Shown here one piece after another: positions 27,751 to 36,348 of a stretch of DNA of 64,000 nt. A model generated the notes under the pieces. It did no database searches. It worked only from the letters and a program-made list of their open reading frames with translations, and had not been told where the DNA came from. Each line of letters starts with the position of its first letter. Position 1 is the stretch's first letter. The translations under genes were made by a program, and so were the position numbers. The DNA comes from Psychrobacter sp. DAB_AL43B (GTDB lineage: Bacteria; Pseudomonadota; Gammaproteobacteria; Pseudomonadales; Moraxellaceae). The stretch covers positions 2,790,001-2,854,000 of the forward strand of contig NZ_LT799838.1 of assembly GCF_900168255.1 (NCBI RefSeq), read 5' to 3'.

Positions 27751-28521
27751 ATGAGTGACATGATTGTCTTACACGATGTGACCAAAAGTTTTTTAAGTGA
27801 CCGGTCTATAAAAGATAAAGACGGCAAGCCACATTGGTTTACTGCTGTCGAGCCGACGTCACTAACTGTTCAGCAAGGCGAAATCTTTGGTTTGATGGGT
27901 TATTCGGGCGCTGGTAAATCTACCCTCTTACGTCTGATTAATTTACTTGAGCGTCCAGATTCTGGTCAAGTGATTATAGATGGTACTGATTTGACCACAT
28001 TATCTGCCAGTGATTTACGTATTGCTCGGCACAATATCGGTATGATTTTCCAGCAATTTAACCTGATGTCCAATCGCACTGTCTTTGAAAATGTCGCCTT
28101 TAACTTAACGGTAGCCGGCTATCCTAGTCGCGATATTTATAAGCGTGTCATGGATTGCTTAGAAATCGTTGATTTGACCGACCGCGCCAACCATTACCCT
28201 GCGCAGCTATCAGGTGGGCAAAAGCAGCGTGTCGGTATCGCCCGCGCTATTGCCCCAAGTCCTAAAGTTTTACTTGCTGATGAACCTACCAGTGCGCTTG
28301 ACCCTGCGACGACACGCAGCTTATTGAGTTGCCTACGTGATATTAATGAACAACTTGGCGTGACCATTGTCATCGTGACCCATGAAATGAGTGTCATTCG
28401 TAGGCTATGTGATCGCGCTGCATTGTTACATCAGGGACAATTACTCGAAGTCGCAGATATACGCGACGGTCTCATTCAGGCCACCACCCCAATTGGCAAA
28501 GGCTTAGTCCACGAAGACTAA
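27751..28521 (+). CDS. metN: Methionine ABC transporter ATP-binding protein (short MetN)
   Basis: 256 residues from the ATG at 27751; an in-frame TTG at 27733 would add six residues. Complete ABC ATPase: Walker A GYSGAGKST, Q-loop region FQQFNLM, signature LSGGQKQRVGIARAI, Walker B VLLADEPTSALD and switch His in IVTHEM. E. coli MetN is about 343 residues because of a C-terminal methionine-sensing NIL domain; that domain is absent here. Identity rests on the adjacent metI and metQ. It powers uptake of methionine or its derivatives. Confidence 0.88.
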   Translation: MSDMIVLHDVTKSFLSDRSIKDKDGKPHWFTAVEPTSLTVQQGEIFGLMGYSGAGKSTLLRLINLLERPDSGQVIIDGTDLTTLSASDLRIARHNIGMIFQQFNLMSNRTVFENVAFNLTVAGYPSRDIYKRVMDCLEIVDLTDRANHYPAQLSGGQKQRVGIARAIAPSPKVLLADEPTSALDPATTRSLLSCLRDINEQLGVTIVIVTHEMSVIRRLCDRAALLHQGQLLEVADIRDGLIQATTPIGKGLVHED

Positions 28522-28540
28522 TGAGGCAGGAGAAATAAAC

Positions 28541-29227
28541 ATGTTAACCGGTGCTGAATTATCCGCCTCCATAGATAAGCTGCTCGTACTGCGTAAAGAG
28601 ATTTGGCAAGCGTTTGTAGATACCTTTATTATGCTTGGTATCTCAACAACAGTAGCCATCCTTATCGGTGGTCTGTTTGGGATATTCTTATTTTTATCCA
28701 GCGATCGGCAGTTTTTGCAAAACAAGACGTTATACGGTGTGCTTGGTGCTATCACGAACTTTATGCGCGCTTTTCCATTCGTGATTTTGATGATCGCGAT
28801 GAGCCCTTTTACCAAAGCCATCGTTGGCACAGGTATTGGACCAATCGCAGCATCGTTGGTATTGGCGATTGCTGGCTCGTTCTATTTTGCACGCCTGGTC
28901 GAACAAAACTTACGTGAAGTACCCCGTGGTATCATTGAAGCGACCGAATCCATGGGTGCCCGTCCACTGACCATTATCAAAGTCTTGCTCAATGAGGCGC
29001 GCTCTGGACTGGTCTTGTCCGTGACGATTCTCTGTATCAGCTTGCTCTCTTTTTCCGCAGCGGCCGGTATGATTGGTGGTGGCGGTTTGGGTGATTTAGC
29101 CATTCGTTATGGTTACTATCGCTACCAAACTGAAGTGATGGTATTTATCGTCATTATGCTATCGATTATGGTCATCGGTATTCAGGCTTCTGGCAACTGG
29201 ATAGCGACTCGTTTGGATAAGCGTTAA
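28541..29227 (+). CDS. metI: Methionine ABC transporter permease MetI
   Basis: 228 residues with five predicted transmembrane helices; AGGAGA lies before the ATG, 19 bp after metN. Family markers: AFVDTFIMLGISTTVAI, ITNFMRAFPFVILMI, and the ATPase-contact EAA loop ATESMGARPLTIIKVLLNEARSGL. It pairs with MetN to form the inner-membrane pore. An unusual structured gap with a terminator separates it from metQ. Confidence 0.92.
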   Translation: MLTGAELSASIDKLLVLRKEIWQAFVDTFIMLGISTTVAILIGGLFGIFLFLSSDRQFLQNKTLYGVLGAITNFMRAFPFVILMIAMSPFTKAIVGTGIGPIAASLVLAIAGSFYFARLVEQNLREVPRGIIEATESMGARPLTIIKVLLNEARSGLVLSVTILCISLLSFSAAAGMIGGGGLGDLAIRYGYYRYQTEVMVFIVIMLSIMVIGIQASGNWIATRLDKR

Positions 29228-29302
29228 AATCGGCTTATAGCATCAGCTATTGGTAGTCTAGGAACCCTTATTATGAATAATACTCAGGGTTTAATGCCGA
29301 TT
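29228..29302 (+). other. Nested inverted repeats after metI
   Basis: AATCGGC at 29228-29234 can pair with GCCGATT at 29296-29302, enclosing AACCCT (29263-29268) / AGGGTT (29286-29291). It may be an mRNA-stabilising structure at the metNI 3' end. Confidence 0.4.
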
Positions 29303-29374
29303 CATCCTAAGCAAATGCTTGACTTTGTAACTGATTCCCTTTAATTTTGATACTATCTTAACAACCTTTAACTT

Positions 29375-29406
29375 AGCAGCATTACTATTCATAATGTTGC
29401 TTTTTT
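29375..29406 (+). terminator. Intrinsic terminator between metI and metQ
   Basis: Stem AGCAGCATTA / TAATGTTGCT (one G-U), seven-base loop, then a run of six T. It should end most metNI transcripts before metQ. Confidence 0.75.
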
Positions 29407-29410
29407 AATG

Positions 29411-29439
29411 TTGACGTTTTATCTCCTGTTCTCTATCCC
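29411..29439 (+). promoter_or_regulatory. Possible metQ promoter
   Basis: TTGACG, then 17 bases, then TATCCC, just after the metI-metQ terminator. The -35 is good and the -10 poor; the transcript would start close to the AAGGAAG ribosome site. Confidence 0.3.
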
Positions 29440-29455
29440 TTATTAAGGAAGTTCC

Positions 29456-30415
29456 ATGAAATTAACAGATATCAGCCGTCAGCTAGCGACTGCATTTGCT
29501 GCTGTTGGCGTATCAAGCCTAGTGTTGGTTGGTTGCAACAATTCATCAGCACCAGAAGCCACCAAAGAGCCCGTTACTGAAGGCACTAGCGCAGAAACTG
29601 CGGCGACCAGTGATATCGACCCTGAACATAGCAAAATCATTATCGGTACGACCGAAGGTGACTTTGCAGATATGGTTCGTAACCAAGTAAAAGGTTCATT
29701 AGAAGCCCAAGGCTATGAAGTTGAGCTAGTAACTTTTACCGATTATGTCCGCCCAAACATTGCTTTGGCAGATGGCGATTTAGACATCAACATCTTCCAA
29801 CATAAGCCTTATCTAGATACTTTCAAAAAAGAAAATAATCTTGATTTAGTAGAAGTCTTTCAAGTACCGACTGCCCCGCTTGGTGTTTACTCAGGTAAAA
29901 AGACTAAAATCGACGATGTATTTAAGGGTATGAGTGTCTCTGCACCGAATGACCCAAGTAACTTTGCTCGTGCTTTAGTGATGATGAATGAACTTGGCTG
30001 GATCACCCTAAAAGACAATATTGATCCTCTTACTGCTTCAAAAACTGACATCGCTGATAACAGCAAATACGATATCAAAATCGTTGAGCTAGAAGCAGCG
30101 CAGCTACCTCGTGCGCGTGATGAAGTGGACTTTGCTATCATTAATGGTAACTACGCCACCGATGCTGGTATCAAGCTGACAGAAGCGTTATTCCAAGAGC
30201 CAAGCTTTGCTTATGTGAACTGGTCAGCCATCAAAACTGCAGATAAAGATAAAAAATGGGTGAAAGACGTCACTGAAGCTTATAATTCAGATACCTTTAA
30301 AAAGTATGCCCATGATAGCTTCCCTGGCTATAAATATCCAAAAATTTGGGGTACTGATAATGCCGCTGCCCCTACAGCGGACACTGCACCGGTAGCAGAA
30401 GCTGCTACTAAATAA
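29456..30415 (+). CDS. metQ: Methionine-binding lipoprotein MetQ (NlpA family)
   Basis: 319 residues. The lipobox LVGC (Cys about 27) gives a membrane-tethered periplasmic binding protein. The NlpA-family body is evident: IIIGTTEGDFADMV, LADGDLDINIFQHKPYLD, and IINGNYATDAGI; the last 20 residues are an Ala/Thr/Pro tail. It delivers methionine (D- or L-) to MetNI. AAGGAAG precedes the start. A terminator separates it from metI, so it is probably made separately and in excess. Confidence 0.93.
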   Translation: MKLTDISRQLATAFAAVGVSSLVLVGCNNSSAPEATKEPVTEGTSAETAATSDIDPEHSKIIIGTTEGDFADMVRNQVKGSLEAQGYEVELVTFTDYVRPNIALADGDLDINIFQHKPYLDTFKKENNLDLVEVFQVPTAPLGVYSGKKTKIDDVFKGMSVSAPNDPSNFARALVMMNELGWITLKDNIDPLTASKTDIADNSKYDIKIVELEAAQLPRARDEVDFAIINGNYATDAGIKLTEALFQEPSFAYVNWSAIKTADKDKKWVKDVTEAYNSDTFKKYAHDSFPGYKYPKIWGTDNAAAPTADTAPVAEAATK

Positions 30416-30476
30416 TCGACACCTAGCAACTTCCAAAGCAGTTAATTTAAACTCATAGACTGTTTTTAAAAGTTAA

Positions 30477-30516
30477 ATAAAAAAAGCCCATTATTTTTAA
30501 ATAGTGGGCTTTTTTT
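30477..30516 (+). terminator. Intrinsic terminator of metQ
   Basis: AGCCCA...TGGGCT stem extended inward by A-T pairs to about 12 bp, flanked by A- and T-runs, 60 bp after the metQ stop. Confidence 0.9.
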
Positions 30517-30707
30517 GGTCTAGATTTTGTTGCATACACAATCATTTACTAAAAATGACGTTACAGCCTGTTTGTGGTTTGTAGGAAAGCGTCACTCGCA
30601 CTATCGCTGACGACTGATTTTTTCTATAGTGGATAAGCTAAATAGAAATTAGAATACCACTACTTATTTTTCTATTAATAAATCAAAAAAACAACAAGGA
30701 TAATAAT

Positions 30708-31556
30708 ATGCGTGCTAAAACTTATAATATTCGCACTGCTGGACAAGCAAACATTCCGGTACTCGGGCTTGGGACTTGGCAGTCAACCGGTCAGGACTGT
30801 ATCGATGTGGTCAGCCAAGGTCTGAAAATGGGCTACGAGCATATTGATACCGCTCAAGCTTATGACAACGAAAAGGAAGTAGGACAAGGTATCAAGCAAT
30901 CAGGTGTCGCTCGCGATAAGTTCTTTTTAACGACGAAAATATTTCCTGATGATATGAAGTTTGAACCAGAAAAACTCATCGCCGCAGCCAAGCGTTCTTT
31001 AGAAAACTTAGATACCGATTACGTTGATTTGCTGTTACTACACTGGCCAGATGACCGTGTGCCATTATCCGAAACCATCCCTGCGCTATGCGAGCTACAA
31101 AAACAAGGTTTAACCCGTAATATTGGCGTGTCTAACTTTAATATTGCCAATATTATTGAAGCCGAGAAATATGCTGATGTGCCGATTGTGGTCAACCAAG
31201 TCGAGTTTCATCCGTTTATTAAGCAAAAAACCTTGCAGACTTTTTTAAACAATCACCATATTTTATTAGAAGCTTACTCGCCACTCGCACGTGGTGATGT
31301 CTTTGATAATGAAAACATTAAAGAAATTGCTGACAAGCATGGTATTACGCCCGCACAAGTATCGTTGGCTTGGATTCTATCCGATAAGCACCGTATCGCT
31401 ATTCCAAAGACATCTAACCCCGATCATCTGCAAGGTAATCTAGACGCTATCAATGTGCAATTGAGTGCCGATGAGATTGAGAAAATAAGCGGCTTAGCTC
31501 GTGCTGATGGTCGTAAAATTAAGCATCCAGACTATTCTCCTGAGTGGGATGATTAA
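30708..31556 (+). CDS. Aldo/keto reductase (2,5-diketo-D-gluconate reductase B-like)
   Basis: 282 residues with AAGGA before the ATG. NADPH-dependent (alpha/beta)8 barrel: IDTAQAYDNE carries the catalytic Asp and Tyr, FLTTKI the Lys, and LLLLHWP the His. GVSNFN, VNQVEFHPF and the cofactor segment IPKTSNPDHLQGN complete the family pattern. The C-terminal SPEWDD is like that of DkgB. Such enzymes reduce a range of aldehydes (methylglyoxal, diketogluconate); the natural substrate is not known. Monocistronic, convergent with ccmE. Confidence 0.88.
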   Translation: MRAKTYNIRTAGQANIPVLGLGTWQSTGQDCIDVVSQGLKMGYEHIDTAQAYDNEKEVGQGIKQSGVARDKFFLTTKIFPDDMKFEPEKLIAAAKRSLENLDTDYVDLLLLHWPDDRVPLSETIPALCELQKQGLTRNIGVSNFNIANIIEAEKYADVPIVVNQVEFHPFIKQKTLQTFLNNHHILLEAYSPLARGDVFDNENIKEIADKHGITPAQVSLAWILSDKHRIAIPKTSNPDHLQGNLDAINVQLSADEIEKISGLARADGRKIKHPDYSPEWDD

Positions 31557-31584
31557 GCGCTAATAATTATTTAAGCATGACGAA

Positions 31585-31621
31585 TAAAAAAAGCCAGCGA
31601 TTAAATATCGCTGGCTTTTTT
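31585..31621. terminator. Bidirectional terminator between aldo/keto reductase and ccmE genes
   Basis: AAGCCAGCGAT / ATCGCTGGCTT, perfect 11-bp arms, five-base loop, A-run before and T-run after. It serves both converging units. Confidence 0.92.
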
Positions 31622-31679
31622 ATAGCTCTCATTACTTAAGTACTAATTTTGCCACTTAACCATGATCTTTTTAGAAAAA

Positions 31680-32180
31680 CTACTGTTGCAACGTCTTAGT
31701 CTCATGAATCTTTTCAGCAGGATTGTATTGCTCAGAAGAAGGTACTGCACCGATACGATTATTTTCCTTCATCGATTTGGCAACTTCTGGTGGCATATAA
31801 TTTTCGTCATGCTTCGCTAATACCTCGCCTGCGACAAAGGTCTTACCTTGCATTTTACCGGTAGCAACTACCCCTGAATTCTCAGCAAACAAATCTGGCA
31901 AGATACCTTGGTAAGTCACTGGCACTGTCGATTCAAAGTCGGTGATAGCGAATTCAATGCTCAAAGGGTCATTTGGCGCACGCTGAACACTACCAGCGAC
32001 TACCATACCACCGGCGCGAATGCGTTTATCTTGGGGTGCTTCACCTTGCGCAATGGACGTAGCGTCAAAGTAGTAGTCGGTCTGTTGCCCAATAGCATAA
32101 ATAACCAGCACCACGGCTATCGCCGCCCCTGCAAGCGTAAACATAACCCACATCAGTTTTTTGCGACGAACTGCGTTCAT
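31680..32180 (-). CDS. ccmE: Cytochrome c-type biogenesis haem chaperone CcmE
   Basis: 166 residues with a single N-terminal transmembrane anchor (about 10-28) and a periplasmic OB-fold ([24 protein letters not shown]). The covalent haem-binding motif is AKHDENYMP, near residue 125. It receives haem from CcmABCD and passes it to CcmF. Last gene of the ccmABCDE block; a 239-bp gap separates it from ccmD. The C-terminal 25 residues are hydrophilic and variable. Confidence 0.95.
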   Translation of the reverse strand: MNAVRRKKLMWVMFTLAGAAIAVVLVIYAIGQQTDYYFDATSIAQGEAPQDKRIRAGGMVVAGSVQRAPNDPLSIEFAITDFESTVPVTYQGILPDLFAENSGVVATGKMQGKTFVAGEVLAKHDENYMPPEVAKSMKENNRIGAVPSSEQYNPAEKIHETKTLQQ

Positions 32181-32419
32181 ACCACTACCTCATTGGTGAA
32201 TCACTATTTTATAAACTATCAATCTATAAAACAGAAAATATTAAAGAAACTACCATTAGAAAAACGTTCTAAAAATGTCTTTCTAATCGTACTCTTCTAA
32301 TACCTATATGGTAGCATTTTTTGCATAAATCAATAAGCCCCATCGCAACTGATGAGGTCATATATTTACCATTAGGATGTGACGATATAATGAGCCAAAA
32401 CAATGAGGTTGGATTGTTT

Positions 32420-32644
32420 TTACGAAGCAGAGTGTTTGGTTGCAGGTATAGAAGGTTTGGCAGTGCGCTGTGCCTGCCGCGCTTGTTGAATAGTCAGTTG
32501 CTTTATCAACGCTTGTCTTTGTCTGCGACTATATATAATAAAAACCAACATCACGCCAACGGTAATTGCCCAGCATGACCAGACAAAAACACCATGCTCA
32601 CCCATGGCGATAAACTCAGATACGCTATAAAAGTATGGCTGCAT
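32420..32644 (-). CDS. ccmD: Haem exporter protein CcmD
   Basis: 74 residues. A short N-terminal segment (SVSEFIAMGEHGVFVW), one transmembrane helix (about 20-41) and a positively charged cytoplasmic tail are the CcmD pattern. CcmD helps release haem-loaded CcmE from CcmABC. It starts 35 bp after ccmC. The overall sequence is poorly conserved, so the call leans on position. Confidence 0.9.
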   Translation of the reverse strand: MQPYFYSVSEFIAMGEHGVFVWSCWAITVGVMLVFIIYSRRQRQALIKQLTIQQARQAQRTAKPSIPATKHSAS

Positions 32645-32679
32645 TATATTTTCCTAGCCGTTATTTGGTTTGTCGACGT

Positions 32680-33465
32680 TCATTTGGCTTGCCCGCGAAT
32701 ATATTCTTTCACCCATGCCTTACCTTGGTCACGGTATAAAATTAGGGTATTGGTACGGTAAATCGCCAATGTTGCTACCAGTAAATAACCACCAATCATC
32801 ATTAGCAACAATGGCATCCACATGTCAGTAGACATTTTTGGTGCTGCGGTTAAGGTAAAGGTCGAGCCTTGATGTAAAGTATTCCACCACTGTACCGAAT
32901 ATTTAATAATAGGCAGATTCACGGCACCGACAATAGATAGAATAGCCGCCGCTTTGCCACGGTTGGCAGTATGCTCAAAAGCGGCAAATAATGCCATGAC
33001 GCCCGCATATAAAAACGCCAAAATCAACATCGAGGTCAAACGTGCATCCCAAACCCAATACGTGCCCCATGTTGGTTTTGCCCAAATCGAGCCAGTCAAC
33101 AAGCTAATTACGCATAATAAAAAGCCCATGGGAGCAAGTGCCTGCGCCACAAGACTGGCTGTTTTAATCTTCCAGACTAAATAAATTACCCCTAACACTG
33201 CTAAAGCGAAATAAATGGAGATGGCAAGACTAGCAGCAGGAACATGAATAAAGATAATACGATAGCTATTACCTTGTAGGTAATCGGGCGGCGCAAAGGC
33301 TAAGCCCCAAACACTACCAATGAGCAGACAGATACCGGCTAATATCGCTAGCCACTTGACCCAAGGCGCAAAGATTCGAAAAAACTGCTTGGTACCCACC
33401 GTGGTCAAGAAAACTTGCCAAATACGTTGCCACAGGCTAGGAGATGAGACATTATTGTTGGGCAT
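32680..33465 (-). CDS. ccmC: Haem exporter/handling protein CcmC
   Basis: 261 residues with six predicted transmembrane helices. The tryptophan-rich haem-handling motif appears as WGTYWVWDARLTSM; conserved His occur in IIFIHVPAASLAI and in the loop VQWWNTLHQG. It loads haem onto CcmE with CcmAB and CcmD. A 211-bp gap precedes it after ccmB. Confidence 0.96.
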   Translation of the reverse strand: MPNNNVSSPSLWQRIWQVFLTTVGTKQFFRIFAPWVKWLAILAGICLLIGSVWGLAFAPPDYLQGNSYRIIFIHVPAASLAISIYFALAVLGVIYLVWKIKTASLVAQALAPMGFLLCVISLLTGSIWAKPTWGTYWVWDARLTSMLILAFLYAGVMALFAAFEHTANRGKAAAILSIVGAVNLPIIKYSVQWWNTLHQGSTFTLTAAPKMSTDMWMPLLLMMIGGYLLVATLAIYRTNTLILYRDQGKAWVKEYIRGQAK

Positions 33466-33676
33466 GAGAATGAACCTATTGCATAGCTTGTTGGTTATAG
33501 TCGATATAACGCGCCATTGGCGCTATTATTCGCTACCTTGCTGGCGTTAAAGGCTGAATAGAATCTACAGCTGACTGTTTGTTTAATAGGCTATTATAGC
33601 AAAGTTGCCGATTTTCACCATGCTGTTAACATAAAGGCTTTTTATAAGAGTTTTAATAATGCGCCATTTTTTATTT

Positions 33677-34423
33677 TTAATTGAGCCACGCCATTTTTAA
33701 GGTCATCGCAATCACCCATGGCATGACCAAAACTGAGATGATACTGCCTGCTAATAACAAGGCTAAAATAGGCAGCCCATTGAGGCCGCTGGCAAATAAA
33801 TCAACGGCACCGGTGGCAAAAATCAAGACCGGCAACTGCATTGGCAAGGCAATCAAAGGCACCAATACTGCCCCATTCTTCAATGACAAGGTCAAACTGC
33901 TCGCAACGGCTGATAACATCAGCAGCATCGGACTACCGGTGACAATAGAAGCCATCAATATCCACGCTTCAAACCAGCTGAGCTGAAATAAGGGCACGGC
34001 AAGTAAACTTAACGCGGCTACAATGCCACTGCTAAATACCCAGTGAATCACTAAACGGATAAGCACCCAGAGCGGCAGCGAGGCTTTTGCGACGACTAAT
34101 TGCGCAAGTGTGCCATTATCAAGGGCAGGCTTAAACAAGCCATCGATACCCATGACCAGTGACAATAAGGCCGCAATCCATACCGCCGACACCCCAAGGC
34201 GTTGCAATAAAGCAGGCTCACTACCAACCGCTAGCGGAAATAAGGTAATAATTACTAAAAACAGCACCAAAGGATACAACCATTGCACCGCACCTTGCTG
34301 CTTAACTTGCCATTCGCGTCGCCATAATTGCCTAAAGCTGATACCGCGCGCCACTGATGCGATTACGTTTGAGCTTTTATTGACTAGCTGTATGGGATTT
34401 TCTTGTATTGAGCCATCTCTCAT
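33677..34423 (-). CDS. ccmB: Haem exporter protein CcmB
   Basis: 248 residues from the ATG at 34423 (AAGGA six bases upstream; an in-frame GTG at 34438 overlaps the ribosome site). Six transmembrane helices; hallmark segments RREWQVKQQGAVQWLYPLVLFLVI, LDNGTLAQLVVAKASLP and TGSPMLLMLSAVASSLTLSLKNGAVLVPLIALPMQLP (split here for the reader as the helix-4/5 region). It has about 25 residues more at the N-terminus than E. coli CcmB. It is the permease of the CcmAB ABC complex and follows ccmA by 45 bp. Confidence 0.95.
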   Translation of the reverse strand: MRDGSIQENPIQLVNKSSNVIASVARGISFRQLWRREWQVKQQGAVQWLYPLVLFLVIITLFPLAVGSEPALLQRLGVSAVWIAALLSLVMGIDGLFKPALDNGTLAQLVVAKASLPLWVLIRLVIHWVFSSGIVAALSLLAVPLFQLSWFEAWILMASIVTGSPMLLMLSAVASSLTLSLKNGAVLVPLIALPMQLPVLIFATGAVDLFASGLNGLPILALLLAGSIISVLVMPWVIAMTLKMAWLN

Positions 34424-34468
34424 TATCCATCCTTCCACTTATACTTATCGCACTTATACTGCTAGTAT

Positions 34469-35098
34469 TTATACCATGTAATCTGACAAATCGAGCACTT
34501 GATTGGCAACGCCCACTGCTTGATGACTGGTCATTAATATCGATCCACCAGCATTAGCAAAATCACGCAACCTGTCCTCCATTCGTGCCACCATATCGAC
34601 ATCAAGCGCGGTAAAGGGCTCATCGAGTAACCATAAAGGCGTCACTTCAGGCGTCAATAAATATAGCCGTGCAAGGGTGATACGGCGGGTTTGTCCAGCA
34701 GATAAATGGCTTGAGCTGATAGTCTCAAAGCCTTGCAACCCTACCCAAGCTAGGGCGTCATCAATATCAGCGGTGCTAGGTGTGATACCATATAAATTCA
34801 GCAGAAAGATTAGGTTTTGTGCAACGGTGAGATTTGGATGAATGCCCAACTGGTGCGATACATATAAAGGCTGAATAGGCAAACTTGCTGCTCCTTGGTA
34901 ATAAACCTCACCCTCCAGCACTGGCAACAACCCAGCCAGCTGCATCAGTAACGTCGTCTTACCTGTACCGTTGGCACCCACTAAATGGCAAATACTGCCA
35001 GCTACTAGATTGAGTGCAACCCCTTCACATAAAGGGATTTCACCGCGCTGAACTGTCAGCTCATCAAGCGCAAGTAAGGCTGTATTCAAAGCCGTCAT
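34469..35098 (-). CDS. ccmA: Haem exporter ATP-binding protein CcmA
   Basis: 209 residues, a compact ABC ATPase: Walker A GANGTGKTTLL, signature LSAGQTRRITLARL, Walker B LWLLDEPFTALD, and switch His in MTSHQAV. With CcmB it drives release of haem-bound CcmE. First gene of a leftward ccmABCDE unit. The divergent unknown gene at 35217 leaves a gap of about 120 bp for the promoters. Confidence 0.95.
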   Translation of the reverse strand: MTALNTALLALDELTVQRGEIPLCEGVALNLVAGSICHLVGANGTGKTTLLMQLAGLLPVLEGEVYYQGAASLPIQPLYVSHQLGIHPNLTVAQNLIFLLNLYGITPSTADIDDALAWVGLQGFETISSSHLSAGQTRRITLARLYLLTPEVTPLWLLDEPFTALDVDMVARMEDRLRDFANAGGSILMTSHQAVGVANQVLDLSDYMV

Positions 35099-35216
35099 CC
35101 AAACCTCACATTATTTATTAAGCAGCAGTCGATATTCATCACAAACAAAGACGATGTTCATGGCATAATACTTTATGCTTACCACAACCACACAGTATAA
35201 CAAATTGTCGATTACT

Positions 35217-36269
35217 ATGACCTCAAAACCTATGCAGACTTCAAAAGATATCCAAAACTTAGACCCACAAGCGTTAACACTAGACAGTTTAATCGATGCG
35301 CAAGTTGCTTTTATGCAGCAATGGCTGCGTAAGCAAGCTGAACCGCTCAGTATAGAAGCTTGGCAGTGGTTAGGCGCGCAGCCACTCAGTAAATATGTCA
35401 GCGCAGATGATTTGCAGCGTCTGATTAATGACTGGCTACTGAATCATCCGCTAAGTGATGTGCTGCGTAAAGATATCCGCGATATCTTGCATACTGTTAT
35501 TTATCATCCAGTCAATGACAATATGCCTTTATCTGAATTGATTGATGACACTCAGGTTGAGATTCTTGCTGGCTATGTGGGTAGTCATGACGAGCAGCGT
35601 AATATATTGATTCATACGCTGGTCGGTAACGACACATTTGCAGATTTACTAACACAAACGCTCTATCACGCCATCAACGACTTTATGGAAAATACGCTAG
35701 ATAAAGCAGGCGGTGTCGGTAAACTCATGAAGCTTGGGCGCAGCTCTTTTGAAAAAGCCACCAACAAAAACCTCGATGAGAAGTTGCAAACGTATCTGCA
35801 CCGGAATATTAAAGATTTAACTCGGCGAGCAGAAGTAAATGCTCAAGCGCATTTATCAAATGAAGAAGTTGCGCGATTGATAGTCACGGGCTGGGCACGA
35901 ATTAAAGAGCAGCCGATTAGCGAAATACAGACCTATTTACGGGATGAGCCGAACGATAGCAGCATTGAGCATATCGAAGCCAGCATCCAACAAAGCTATA
36001 ACCGCCTGCGTTTGTCACCTTACTTGCATAGCTTAGTCGCGGCGAGCGTCGATACTTGGTATAACAATCATCAGTCCGATACTATTGCTACCGTCGCAAC
36101 AAGCTTACATATCGACGAGCAGGCGATAATGCAATTGAGTACCACCCTACTGCCTATCATAAATGACGCTCTTGAAAGCTCATGGCTGACGGCACATACC
36201 CGTGAGATGCTACAAGCATTTTATGCGCAGCCTAACATCAAAGATGGTTTGGTGTTTAGTGACAATTAA
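35217..36269 (+). CDS. Hypothetical helical protein, divergent from ccmA
   Basis: 350 residues from the ATG at 35217; the frame stays open to an ATG at 35175, and neither has a visible Shine-Dalgarno sequence. I do not recognise the family. There is no signal peptide or transmembrane helix. The sequence is rich in amphipathic helices (DSLIDAQVAFMQQWLRK, LQRLINDWLLNHPLSDVL) and reads as an all-alpha cytoplasmic protein. It is followed by a YbjN-domain gene after 79 bp in the same direction. Confidence 0.7.
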   Translation: MTSKPMQTSKDIQNLDPQALTLDSLIDAQVAFMQQWLRKQAEPLSIEAWQWLGAQPLSKYVSADDLQRLINDWLLNHPLSDVLRKDIRDILHTVIYHPVNDNMPLSELIDDTQVEILAGYVGSHDEQRNILIHTLVGNDTFADLLTQTLYHAINDFMENTLDKAGGVGKLMKLGRSSFEKATNKNLDEKLQTYLHRNIKDLTRRAEVNAQAHLSNEEVARLIVTGWARIKEQPISEIQTYLRDEPNDSSIEHIEASIQQSYNRLRLSPYLHSLVAASVDTWYNNHQSDTIATVATSLHIDEQAIMQLSTTLLPIINDALESSWLTAHTREMLQAFYAQPNIKDGLVFSDN

Positions 36270-36348
36270 TTTACTATTTTAGAAGATTGCTTATCCGGCT
36301 TTATTATTAATTCTTACTATCAATCATTTATTGGCTAGCACAATATTT

